Both the position numbers and the translations under genes were made by a program. A stretch of DNA of 64,000 nucleotides, taken from NCBI GenBank assembly GCA_037178675.1, contig JAYMGJ010000297.1, positions 62,001 to 126,000 of the forward strand, given 5' to 3'. Below, piece by piece: positions 35,134 to 46,001 of this stretch (within the stretch, counting starts at the first letter, position 1; every line of letters starts with the position of its first letter). The DNA comes from Scleroderma bovista (taxonomy: Eukaryota; Basidiomycota; Agaricomycetes; Boletales; Sclerodermataceae). The notes beneath the pieces are model-generated. The model worked only from the letters and a program-made list of their open reading frames with translations, searched no databases and was not told the origin of the DNA.

Positions 35134-37260
35134 ATGCTTCGACAAAAGGTCAATCCAGGCCTGCACGGACACTCCCCCAACTTGCTAATGAAGCCTCATT
35201 TACAGGCAGTCGGCGGAAGCCCATCAGCATCCCCCCCGTTTCCGACTGCTAGGATCGCCGGGACTAGGTCACGCTCACCGAGTCCCGTCCTCCGCGAAAC
35301 TCCGTTGTCGAGAACCATGACCCAAAGTCCAGACAGCTTTCTTTCGGACCTCCCCCTCTCGTCGGTACCGAGTAGACCTTGGTCTCCGACTTCTTTCCCC
35401 TCTTTGGACGTGGGTACAAACTACGGAGAAACTAACACGGTGCATGACCAACTTGGAGTGGTGTCGCCCACGGGCGAAATTGCCATTGACGAAAACGATA
35501 TCATCATCGCGTGCGTTTGCATTTCCGTATATATGTTTATCTTAACACTGATTCATCCTATCAGTGTCATGGGCCCCACTGGCGCGGGGAAGAGCACTGT
35601 GAGCGTCATCAATATTTTATCAACTATTTGTTATTGAAATTTGTATAGTTTATAGATCGCGCAGTCGGGAGACCAGACATTGGGGCTGGTCACGGACTGG
35701 CTTCGTGTACGAAGGAAATACGCGCTGTCCGATATCCCCACCCGGATGGCGAAAGAAACATTGTTTTGGTCGACACACCTGGATTCGACGATACGTTTGT
35801 GTCCGATACCCAGATCCTCCGAAAAGTTGCGGAATGGTTGAAGACCACGTAAGCCCTACTGCTTTCCAAGAATATTACATATGCTAATGCTTGATTCAGT
35901 TACAAGCGGAAGGCTTTGTTGAGCGGACTTCTATACTTCCACCGAATTTCGGACAACAGGGTGGCCGGGACGCCATTGAGGAACTTGAATATGTTCAAAG
36001 AATTGTGTGGAAAGGATAACTTCAAGAACGTTGTTCTCGTCAGCACGATGTGGGATCAAGTAGTGGAAGACGTTGGCCTGCGGCACGAACAAGAACTACA
36101 GAACGACTTCTGGCGGTCGATGATTAGGCTGGGTTCAACCACTCACCGCTTTCACCATACCGAGGAATCTGCCTGGGAGATTATCAACACCCTTTCTGTG
36201 TCTCCACCAGGCGAACGCCGCCCTCTTCAGATTCAACGGGAGATGGTGGATGAAGATAAACCCCTTCACAAGACTTCAGCGGGGCAAGCCGTCCTTCGTT
36301 CCATTTCTGATATCTTCTCGGGCATCAAGGGCTTCTTCAGGCGATCTAGTAAGGGTTCCAAGCGCAAAATGAACACTCAAGATGAGGTCCCTTTACGTCC
36401 ACACCATCACATTCCGAGGTCGCCTTCTTCATCTTCCATCTCATCCCATGCCTCCCTTAGTTCTATGTTCGCTTCCAATTCGGAGTCAGGTTTGACAACA
36501 GACACCAGTATCAGCGGTTCTTCCGTAACCCTCAGTGAACATAGCTATAGGACCGCTTTGGGAAACGTAATCACTACCCTGAAGCTCGCCCAAAGCGTCG
36601 TAGAATTCGTTCGTATTCATTGTCTAAAGGAAGCCATCGCTCCTTCCCTTAGGATTGCTCTGGCTGTCGAGGTAATTGCTCTCACTGAATCCGACACGTA
36701 CAATGCACTGAATTCTTGCCATAGGCTATGGAAGGAGCCCATCGTGGACTCTTCCAGGTTGTAGAAAACGCTGCACTACTGATTGGTGTGATAACCGAAC
36801 ACGCGCAAAAAGCGCGCTTAAATTCTGAAGTGAAGATGGCGATCAGCGGTTTCGCAAAGTAAGTAATTACTTGTATAACCAAGCTGGATAGAGCTAAAAC
36901 CGGCTTTATTCTGTTAGGGATCTCAAACGTGTGGATGGAATTGTCCAGAATATGTCGCGCACCCAGGCACGAGATACCCTCCAAGATGCAGATTTCCTCA
37001 CTCTCTTGTCTTGTGCGGATTCCATGAGACACGCATGCGATGTGCTTCGGGTGCGTAAAGATCTGCCCGCTACCCGGCCCTGACTAACGACTGTGTCGTA
37101 GCCGAAACTGTCGCCAGACAACCGCCCGGCCCTTTATAGGATTGATGTTGGCTTAGCAGCCGTCATAACCATGTTGGAATACGTGCGTATCTTTCTTGTG
37201 CGCTCTATCGCTGTCATCTCATAGATCAATCAGAATCGCACTCTCTCTGAAATGCTTTAA
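35134..37260 (+). CDS. Long P-loop GTPase with MLKL-like helical tail, class B, copy 1
   Basis: Predicted 569 residues in nine exons: 35134-35148, 35206-35510, 35565-35598, 35649-35848, 35900-36671, 36725-36858, 36918-37050, 37102-37182, 37225-37260. The head (residues 1-105) is Ser/Pro-rich and disordered, ending DENDIIIA. The P-loop GPTGAGKST is at 110-118 and Walker B LVDTPGFDDT has its Asp near 160. SGLLYFHRISDNRVAG and NVVLVSTMWDQV follow. After a linker, residues about 400-558 form amphipathic helices (LKLAQSVVEFV, SLRIALAVE, LFQVVENAALLIGVITEHAQ, LKRVDGIVQNM), a pattern like the four-helix MLKL N-terminal bundle; that match is inferred. A TTTCAG just upstream suggests a 5' UTR intron. 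Confidence 0.85.
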
Positions 37261-37409
37261 TGAAAGTATGCGCCACTCATAATAATTGTACGTATTTGAA
37301 CAGAGCAGGCAGGCCCCTTCTCGCTGCTATTGTAGCTTTATTGCACACGGTATTACTATAACTGCCCTACTATGTACTATTGTATAACCAGCTATTGAAA
37401 TGAAATGTA

Positions 37410-37530
37410 AAGATGCTCGTTTGGCCAGCTTCACGCGCCAAAAGCTCTTGCAGGGCAGTACAGTACTCCATCTTCGAGTAGTCCAGCGACATGCAGCCGC
37501 ATTTGTTTCGCATGTGCCTTTAGCCGCGCG
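37410..37530 (-). pseudogene. Relic of a class C GTPase last exon
   Basis: The segment with CCAAAAGCTCTTGCA and neighbouring bases matches the end of the intact class C gene at 54.6 kb. It sits just behind a class B gene, as the intact one does. Only the C-terminal codons are left. Confidence 0.5.
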
Positions 37531-37897
37531 CACATGATGTTTCCTTCACCCCCTTGATGGAGACAATGTCAACCGGGTCTGAGGACAATAACGGTTCATT
37601 GAGAAGGACGTTTTCGGACCATCAGCCAAGCAGCAATATGTATCATGTATCATGTCCAGTGGTGTCAAATCCAGTAAAGAGAGTATAGCAAGCTTTACGT
37701 GGAATTTACTATTCACTGGTCCCTCATTCAATCACAAGCACTCTGCTCGCGGTGTGGATCAACGAATAGTATGTTGAAACGATCATGGTATTACTTGAGC
37801 GTCGCAGTAATCCACCTAGTAGGAGTCAGCCACCCCATTCCCGTTCCTACTAACTTGGGCGGAACAATTGAACCCATAGCGTTAGTGACTGTACAAT

Positions 37898-39036
37898 TTA
37901 CATGTTTACGACGGAAAGATCGGTTAGATGTTTATCGATATCAGGAATCTCGATCACGTGCTGTGGGAGTCAATCAACACACTCACCAAACAAAAATTAC
38001 ATAATATTGGTACTTACAGCGCGCGGTTTCTTGGAAGAAAGCTTCAACTTGAGCCACCTCGTCCATGGTATCTTCATATTCTCCATTGCTTCCAATGTTT
38101 CCTGCAGCTGGGCTTGGGTCCTCTTGTACTTCGCCTCCAACTCCATCGCCAACGCCGGATCATTGTGCAGCTTGGCTTCATCCGAAAGTTGCTTGATGGC
38201 GTCTTTTTGCTCCTGGATAAGCCTCTGGAATTGGGAATAGAGGGCTTGTCCCGCAGTCGTCTCGTTCAGCCTTCTTTCCGTGTCTACCAACTCTTCTTGG
38301 AGTAGTAGAGTCTCAGAGTCTCCTGTTGCGTCACGAACGATGTCCCATGCAGATTCGGGAGTATTCTTAAATCTTTGATGACGAGCGCCTACGTCAATCA
38401 AAGGTTTCCAGAAAGTGCCTTCCAACTGTGCCACTCTGTTCTCCGCCGTACTACTATCTTTCACCTTGTCCCACATAGTGGTTACCAACCGCACGCGTTT
38501 TGCAGCATTGTCTCCGCACAGCCGGCCAAACATGTCGAGGTTCTTGCATACCGAGCCAGACATGCGGTTGTCGCTTATGCGGTGCGTGTAGATAACACCG
38601 CTTAATTTGACATTTCCTTTATATCTGTTCAACTTGTCAGTGACGGGTAATACATGTGGGTCTCTTCATACTTTTTCTCTAACCAATCGGCGATTGTTCG
38701 CAGTATATCTCGGTCGGAACGATAGGTGTCATCAAATCCCGGCGTATCGACGAGCACATATCGTCCACCTCCATTGGACACCTTGAATTCTCTGATATCT
38801 TGCGTACATGATTTGAGTTTATTTGCTCCCTTTTCCTCCTTCAAGCCTGTCAGGCTGTGTATGAACTGTGAGTGTATTAACTGAGGATTAACATTTGACG
38901 TCAGGCAAATACATCGCTTACATGGCTTTTTCCTGAGCCCGTGGGGCCCATCATGCTATGGCAAGGTGTCGTAGTCAGCATCGATCACAAATACATGTGT
39001 AGAGAGAACATACGCGATAACAATGTCTGAGGTCAT
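37898..39036 (-). CDS. GIMAP/AIG1-like P-loop GTPase, class A, copy 2
   Basis: Predicted 306 residues. Exons: 39036-39014, 38955-38922, 38865-38672, 38624-38018, 37960-37898. The P-loop exon (34 bases) and Walker B exon (194 bases) have the same lengths and phases as in copy 1. The P-loop reads GPTGSGKS followed by His instead of Asn. Walker B is VLVDTPGFDDT, then VKLSGVIYTHRISDNRMSG and RVRLVTTMWDKV, then the coiled-coil tail. The N-terminus is short: upstream sequence matching the copy 1 head is out of frame, so the ATG at 39036 is the best start. The last exon differs from copy 1 (HVIEIPD...). It is divergent from the next class B gene, 397 bases away. Confidence 0.83.
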
Positions 39037-39432
39037 TCTGGTAGGGGGCGTTCAGTGCGATTAGGACGGTGCTCGGAGGGCATTGTGGTATGTATACCCT
39101 TGCTCTTTCAGGTGTTCTTGCCTCGAGCTTTCCTCATGTTCCGTCCAATCAGGAGGACTCTTCGTTCTCTGTCACATTGCTTTCCTGATCTGTGGATTGA
39201 TCCCAGGGGTCCATTCATACTACCGTCCGACGATTAGGTTTTTGGTGCTCGATCTCGTTCTTAGGTTTCCGTGGATGATGGGTATTGATCCTCGTGTTTG
39301 CCAAATGACCACGTTCCGGGTGCGCGTCATCCCTCGTGGTGTACAGCCTAAAAGTAAGCCAGTCGTGTCTGTACCTCGCTGTCGCCTCCTTTCAGTGTCG
39401 TTTCCTCCTCCATTCTGATCTCTCCGCCAAAG

Positions 39433-41555
39433 ATGATGTCTCGGCCAAAGGTAAATCCAGCCCCCTATGGCCATTCCTCTCATTGCCAACGACCGAAATG
39501 GAAGTCTCGTTCACAGGCAGTCGGCGGGAACCCACCAACATCCCTTTCATTTTCGGACGTTAGCAACGTCGGGGCTAGACTGCGCACTCCGAGTCCGGTC
39601 GTCCACGAAACCCCGTTACCAAGAAATGTGGCTCAAACACGTCCCTTTGATTTCTCAGCCTCCGCGGAACCGAGTAGCTCGTTGTCCCCGAACCCTTTGG
39701 ACAGATATGTCGCCTCCTTGGACATTTCAGCCAGCTTTAGACAAGATGATACGGCAAATGAACAACCGGTGTTGGTGTCGCCCGTGAGAGAAATTGCTAT
39801 CGACGAAAACGATATCATTATCGCGTGCGTCGGCATTTGCATATCTAAATTCCGATACTAAGCCATCCCACCAGTGTCATGGGTCCCACCGGTGCGGGGA
39901 AGAGTACCGTCAGTAGCGACATCGTCTCATTAACTATCTGTTACTGAATTTGCTTAGTTTGTCGATTACGCAGTTGGAAGACTAAATACTGGGGCTGGTC
40001 ACGAGTTGGTATCGTGCACGAAGAATATACGAGCTGTCCGATATCCCCACCCAGATGGCGAAAGAAACTTCGTTCTGGTCGACACGCCTGGATTCGACGA
40101 TACATTCGTGTCCGACACCCAGATTCTGCGGAACATAGCAGAATGGTTAAAGTCCACGTAAGGCGTGTCGATATAAGAATGTTGCCAGCCATATTCTGAT
40201 GCGTACTTCAGTTACAAGCGGAAAGTCATGTTGAGCGGCCTTCTATACTTTCACCGAATCTCGGACAACCGGGTGGCAGGGACGCCGTTGAGGAACTTGA
40301 ATATGTTTAAGGATCTGTGTGGAAGGGATAACTTCAAGAACGTCGTTCTTGTCACCACGATGTGGGGCGAAGTATTTGAAGACATCGGCCTGCAACGTGA
40401 ACAAGAACTGAAGGGGGATTTCTGGAAAGTGATGATCAAGTTGGGCTCGATCATTCACCGCTTCCACCTTACCGAGGAATCTGCCTGGGAGATTATCAAC
40501 ACCATTACTATGTCTCTACCGGCCGCGCGCCATCCTCTTCAAATTCAGCGGGAGATGGTGGATCACAATAAACCCCTGCTCAGGACTTCAGCGGGGAAAG
40601 TCGTCCTTCGTTCCATTACCGATATGTTGACTGGATTCAAGGAGTCTATGAAACGATCTAGTAAGGGTCCTAAGAGCAACAAGGACATTCAGGATCGTGC
40701 ACCCCAAGCGCCACTGTACCATCACACCTTGGCAAGAATGCCCACGTTTTCCTCGATTTCATCTCATGCCTCCGATACCTCCCAGAGTTCCGGTGTCGTG
40801 ACTGATGAGTCGATTAGGACGTACAGCACTAGTATCAGCAGCTCCGCCGTAACCCGCAGTGAACGCAGCTACAGAGCTGCTGTGGAAAGTGTAATCACAG
40901 ATCTAACGCTCGCTCAAAGTGCTACGGAGCTTGGTATCCACTGTCTAAAAGAAGCCGTCGCTCCGTCTCTCAACATTGCTCACGCTGTCAAGGTACTTGC
41001 TCCCGTTTTATTTAACATGTACAGACTTAACGAACTCTTATCGTAGGCCATGGAAGGCACACACCATACACTTTTGCAGGTCGCAGAAAACGCTGCACAG
41101 CTGATTTGTGTGATAATTTCACACGCTCAAAAAGCGCGCTTAGCGGGTGAAGTGAAGACGGCGATCAGCAGTTTTGCAAGGTAAGACTGTTCTTATATGA
41201 CCAGGCTGCATGGGGAAATAACGGTTTCGTTTTACCAGTCACATGAGGCGTGCCGACGAAATTGTTCAGAATATGGCACGCACCCACGGACAAGATATAC
41301 TCCAAGGTGCAGATTTTCGCGGTCTTTCGTCTTGTGCGAATTCCATGAGGCGTGCATGCGATGTCCTTTGGGTGTGTGATCAATCCCCCACGAGTACTTC
41401 ACTGCCTCATGACTGGGTCATAGCCGAAAGTGTTGCCAGAGAATCGCCCGGTACTTACTAGGATTGAGACTAGCCTAGCTGACGTCATAACGACATTAGA
41501 AAATGTGAGTTTTCTTCTTGCTTGTCCTGGAGTCGTGATCTTATAGGTCGATTAG
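39433..41555 (+). CDS. Long P-loop GTPase with MLKL-like helical tail, class B, copy 2
   Basis: Predicted 565 residues, nine exons: 39433-39450, 39517-39824, 39875-39908, 39958-40157, 40212-40992, 41047-41180, 41239-41371, 41424-41504, 41547-41555. Exon lengths 34, 200, 134, 133 and 81 equal those of copy 1. P-loop GPTGAGKST, Walker B LVDTPGFDDT, LSGLLYFHRISDNRVAG and NVVLVTTMWGEV, where the usual Asp after TTMW is Gly. The helical tail is conserved (DLTLAQSATELG, LQVAENAAQLICVIISHAQ). The final exon codes only Val-Asp before a stop, because a CAG found in copy 1 is TAG here. Confidence 0.85.
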
Positions 41556-41729
41556 AATCGTGCTCGTTGTGAACTCGACTAACGAATTTGCGCGTCACCC
41601 GAAGACTGTGCAGCGCATGTATTTCATGGGCAGGCTCCTTACTATTGTAATTTTAGCGCATACATTCTCCAGCATCATGATGTCATTATGTACTGTAGCA
41701 ATTCTGTAGCATAACGAGATACTAAAGAC

Positions 41730-42000
41730 GAAAATGTGGAGGATGGAAACTGCTCCCGTTCGGTCAGCCTGCCATCCAATAGCTCATGCTCAGCGCTCCA
41801 CTGTGCGTGCTCAGGTAGTCGTGGAACGTATTTGTCTCGCCCGATGCGGCTTGCTTTTAACTGCTGCCATTCGTTGTGAAACTTCTCGCCAGGAGCTGTT
41901 TTTTTTCATCCCGACTCGAAGAAATGTCTCCCAAAAGTGTCAAGATGCCTTCGGATCATCGGCCAAGTTCCCATCCTTTCATGATAGGCTGCAATGTTAG
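41730..42000 (-). pseudogene. Relic of a class C GTPase gene
   Basis: On the minus strand this aligns with the last exon of the intact class C gene at 54.58-54.92 kb: a counterpart of ATYEKDPN, then IRKHLDTFLRTFPRG with changes, then KKPVPEE. It is interrupted by deletions and stops. It lies behind class B copy 2, the same position as the other class C relics. Confidence 0.65.
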
Positions 42001-42009
42001 TTTTGTACT

Positions 42010-42640
42010 TTGTCTTTTACTCCTGGAGGAGCGTCAGTCGGAATCGAAAATGATACTAGAGGGTTTTCCCGCAGTTGTCAGCCTCCTTTCTGCGTCCCCT
42101 CTTCTTGGAGTAGCAGGGTGAGAACCCTGTCGCACCAAGAATATGCCCCGAGCAGATTTGGTGATTCTTGAATCTACGATGAAGTTGAATGGCTGCACCA
42201 ACCAAAGGTTTCTAGAAATTACCCTCCGGCTGTGACGCTCTGCTCTCCGCCACGTTCTTACCTTTCACGCTGTCCCATATGCCAGTGGTCACCAACCGCA
42301 CGCACTCGGCAGCGTTGTCTCCACACAACTGGGAAAATACGTACGTCGATGATGTTCTTGTACAGACATGCGTTGCATGTAGACAACCCCGGTTAGCTTG
42401 ACTTGTCCTTAATGCTTATCCAGGTATCAGTTACGGGTAATACCCAAACTTCTATTCCTACCATTTCGCTACTGAATCAGTCAGCGGTCGTTCACAGTAT
42501 ATCGCGGTCGGAATGATCAATGTAATCGGGTCCTGTGTATCAACAAATACATTTCGCTCCCTTCTCCTTCCAACCTGTGAGTTCGTTTATGAACTGTGCA
42601 AAAACTCTGCCAATAATTAGCGCTCTAATATACAAGACAT
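42010..42640 (-). pseudogene. Decayed class A GTPase gene
   Basis: The minus strand matches class A exons 4 and 3: TTTCCCGCAGT...CCTTCTGCG, then the region for RVRLVTT (42.30 kb), then VKLSG (42.39 kb), then the Walker B exon near 42.45-42.60 kb with DTPG damaged. Many indels. The P-loop exon cannot be found. Its place, divergent from class B copy 3, repeats the arrangement of the intact pairs. Confidence 0.7.
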
Positions 42641-43164
42641 ACCTCGCTTCGCTGCAAGAAAGTGATATGGATTCCAAATCATGATCACTGTCAGGGCCGA
42701 AACAGTGGGGGATGAAGCAAATAGCAGCAAACAAAAACGGACCCCCGTCGACGATACGCGCAACTGAGACCATATGAGGAGTTGGAGGAGGCTGAGGAGA
42801 TTCAATGCGACGACGGATCACGGTATGTATATTTTCCCCAGCAGGCCCCTTCTTTCCTCAAGTCTTCCTTATGTTTCATCCAATCATGAGGACCTAATTA
42901 TTATCTGTCACACTCCTTTCCTAACATTTCGATCGATCCCAGGGTTGCAGATTCAAACTGTGCTACCGACCGATGACTAGCGTTTTGGTACTCTGATGAC
43001 TTCGTAGCTCATGATGGATATCGGATATTGCTCCTCGTGTTTGTAGAAAACGGAGGTGGCCTCGTTCCAGCTGCGTGTCGTTCGTTGCGGTGTATGCCCT
43101 AAAAGCGATCCGGTTGAGTGTGTTTGCACCTTGCTGTTAGCCTCCTTTCGGTCGTCCATTTCTG
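42641..43164. other. Spacer before class B copy 3
   Basis: The last about 100 bases resemble the leaders of the other class B genes (CCTAAAAGCGAT, then a CCTCCTTTC tract; the acceptor AG is changed to GG here). The rest shows no gene. Confidence 0.45.
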
Positions 43165-45308
43165 ATGCTTCAACCCAAGGTAAATAGCCCCCCGCGGCCA
43201 TTACTCCCATTGCTAATGGTCGAGATAGAAATCTCGTTCACAGGTGGCAGTCGGCGGCGGGAGCCCATCGACATTCCTCTCGTTTTCGAACGTTAGCAAT
43301 ACCGGTACCGGGCCACGCCCTCTGAGTCCCACCATCCGCGAAACTTCGATAATTAGAAGCATGGTTCAAGGTCTACGAAGTCCTCTTTTCGATCGCCTAT
43401 CCTCTGCGGAACAAAGGATCTCATGGTCTCCGGACCCTTTGCACCAATCTATCTCTTCCGTGAACGCTTCAACCAACGCCAGAGAAAATGGCACAGCGCA
43501 TGACCAACCGGGGATAATATCACCCATGGGTGAAATTGTCATAGACGAAAACGATATTATCATCGCGTTCGTCAGTATTTCCATTTGTATATTTCAACCT
43601 CAAGTTATTTCATCAGTGTCATGGGTCCCACCGGGACGGGGAAGAGTAGTGTAAGTGGCAAGACCTTCTCATTATCTGTTACTCAATTTGCGTAGTTTGT
43701 CGATCGTGCAGTTGGCAAACCGGATACCGGAGCTGGTCACGATTTGACGTCGTGTACAAAGGAAATACGACCTGTCCGGTGTCCTCACCCAGATGGCGAA
43801 AGAAACATCGTCTTGATCGATACGCCTGGATTCAATGATACGTTTGTGTCCGACACCCAGATTCTGCGGGATATAGCGGAATGGCTCGAGTCCACGTAAG
43901 CCCTACCGTTATCCAAGAATATTTCGTATGCTAATACTTACTTCAGTTACAAGCGAAAAGTCCTGTTGAGCGGACTTCTATACTTCCACCGAATATCAGA
44001 CAACAGGATGGCCGGGACGCCACTGAGGAACTTGAATATGTTTAAAGAATTGTGTGGAAGAGATAACTTCAAGAACGTCGTTCTCGTCACCACGATGTGG
44101 GATCACGTATCGGAAAGCGAAGGCTTGGAGCGTGAAGAAGAACTACAGAACGTTTTCTGGCAATCGATGATCAGCCTTGGTTCAAGTACTTACCGCTTCC
44201 TCTTTACCGAGAAATCCGCCTGGGATATTATTAATACCTTTTCCGTGTCTCCACCGGGCGAACGCCGTCCTCTTCAAATTCAGCGGGAGATGGTGGATGA
44301 AAATAAACCCATAGACAAGACTTCAGCGGGGAAAGCCGTCCTTCAATCCATTACTGATGTTTTCTCGGGTATCAAGGAGTTCCTCAAGCGATCCAGTAAG
44401 GGTCCCAAAATCAAAATGGATAATCGGGCCAAATTCCCCTTCGCTGCACGACGCCATCTCACTTCAAGGCCGCCTACCTCATCTTCTATCTCGTCCGACA
44501 CCTCTTATAGTCCATCCTCCACGGCCAATGGGTCATTTTGGACGATAACAACAAATACTAGTATGAGTAGCAGGTTCGTCGGTGAAGAAGACTATAGAAC
44601 TGCTCTGGGAAGTGTGATTGCCACCCTGAAGCTCGCCCAGAGCGCCGCGGAAATAGTTCCTATTCATTGTTTAAAGGAAGCTATCATTCCATCGCTCTGC
44701 ATTGCTCAGGCTCTCGAGGTAACTACTGCCCCTGAATTTATCATGCACGACCCGATGAACTTTTACCATAGGCCATGGAAGGAACACAAGATGCACTTTT
44801 CCGGGTCGTAGAAAATGCTTCACTATTGATCAGTGTGATAGCTGAACATGCTCGACAAGCGCGCTTGACGGGTGAGGTAGAGTCAGCAATCAGCGACTTC
44901 GCGAGGTAAGACAGCTCCCGTATCATCATGCTGAATGGAAAAATAACTGTTTCGTCCTTACCAGCTACATGAGGCGCGCCGACGAAGTTGTTCAGAATAT
45001 GATGCGCAACCACACACAAGATATCGACCAAGGTGCAGATTATTGCACTCTTTCAGCTTGTGCGGGTTCTATCAGACACGCATGCGATGTTCTCCGGGTG
45101 TGTAATCAGTCATCCACGAGTACTCTCTAGTTCATGGGCTGCCCCATAGCCGAAACTGCAGCCAGAGAACCGCCAAAGACTTGATAGACTCGATGTTGGC
45201 TTATCAGACGTTAAAACGAAATCAAAGCCTGTAAGTATTCTTCTTGCTCGTCCTTCTGTAGTCATCTCACAGGTCGATTTAGAATCGTGCTCATTCCGGA
45301 ATGATTAA
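43165..45308 (+). CDS. Long P-loop GTPase with MLKL-like helical tail, class B, copy 3
   Basis: Predicted 575 residues, nine exons: 43165-43179, 43244-43566, 43617-43650, 43696-43895, 43947-44718, 44772-44905, 44965-45097, 45150-45230, 45273-45308. The P-loop is GPTGTGKSS. Walker B is LIDTPGFNDT, with Asn in place of the first Asp after Phe. LSGLLYFHRISDNRMAG and NVVLVTTMWDHV follow. The helical tail is present (LKLAQSAAEIV, LFRVVENASLLISVIAEHAR) but exon 8 ends differently (DVKTKSKP), and the last exon has 12 codons as in copy 1. Divergent from a decayed class A gene and followed by a class C relic. Confidence 0.84.
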
Positions 45309-45479
45309 CGAATCTATGCGTCACCCATGACAACTGCTTGCATCACATGCATCTGAACAGAGCATGGAAATGGACAAGCTCCTCCCCACTGTAACTTTAT
45401 TGCATACGTCTCCAGCACATTGATGATATTATGCATTGTAGTTACCATGTGGGGTGACACGAAACTGTAAAAGATGACT

Positions 45480-45700
45480 ATCCACTAAATACTAAATCAT
45501 GAGTGTTCGACCTGCTTTACACTCCAACAGCTCTTGCATGATGCTCCATGCGGTCTCGAGTGCTCCCATGTTGAACATCGATGCCAATTTGTTTCATCGA
45601 CCAGCACAAACTCGTCCCTGCACGTAATGAGAACACGATGCAACTGAGCAGGAAAAATTTTCTATCGCAGGGCGAGGGGCACAGCATATCACTCACTGTC
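45480..45700 (-). pseudogene. Relic of a class C GTPase gene
   Basis: GACTATCCACTAAAT and the following 140 bases match the end of the intact class C gene at 54.54-54.69 kb (region for the final ELLERE, PETAW and FHMIF motifs). The upstream half is lost. Confidence 0.6.
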
Positions 45701-46001
45701 GGCTGGACAGACTTCTTTCCCTCCATCAGCTAGCTGGTTATTTTGATGCTAAGCACGCAGTTGGAGACCTCAACTAGAGGTACATGTACGTCCTACGTGC
45801 AGTGAACGCCATGCCGACGCGGAGACATCTAACATGCGCTCCACCTGATCCCGACAACTGCTGAGATTATCGTATGAATATTAATTCAAGAATAGAATTC
45901 AACAAACAGTCTCTGTATTACCCTTCCTACTAAGCATGATCTCCTGTATCAGTTGTGCATCAGCCATTGTACCGCAAGGTTGTTCAGTAGAACGTACCAC
46001 C

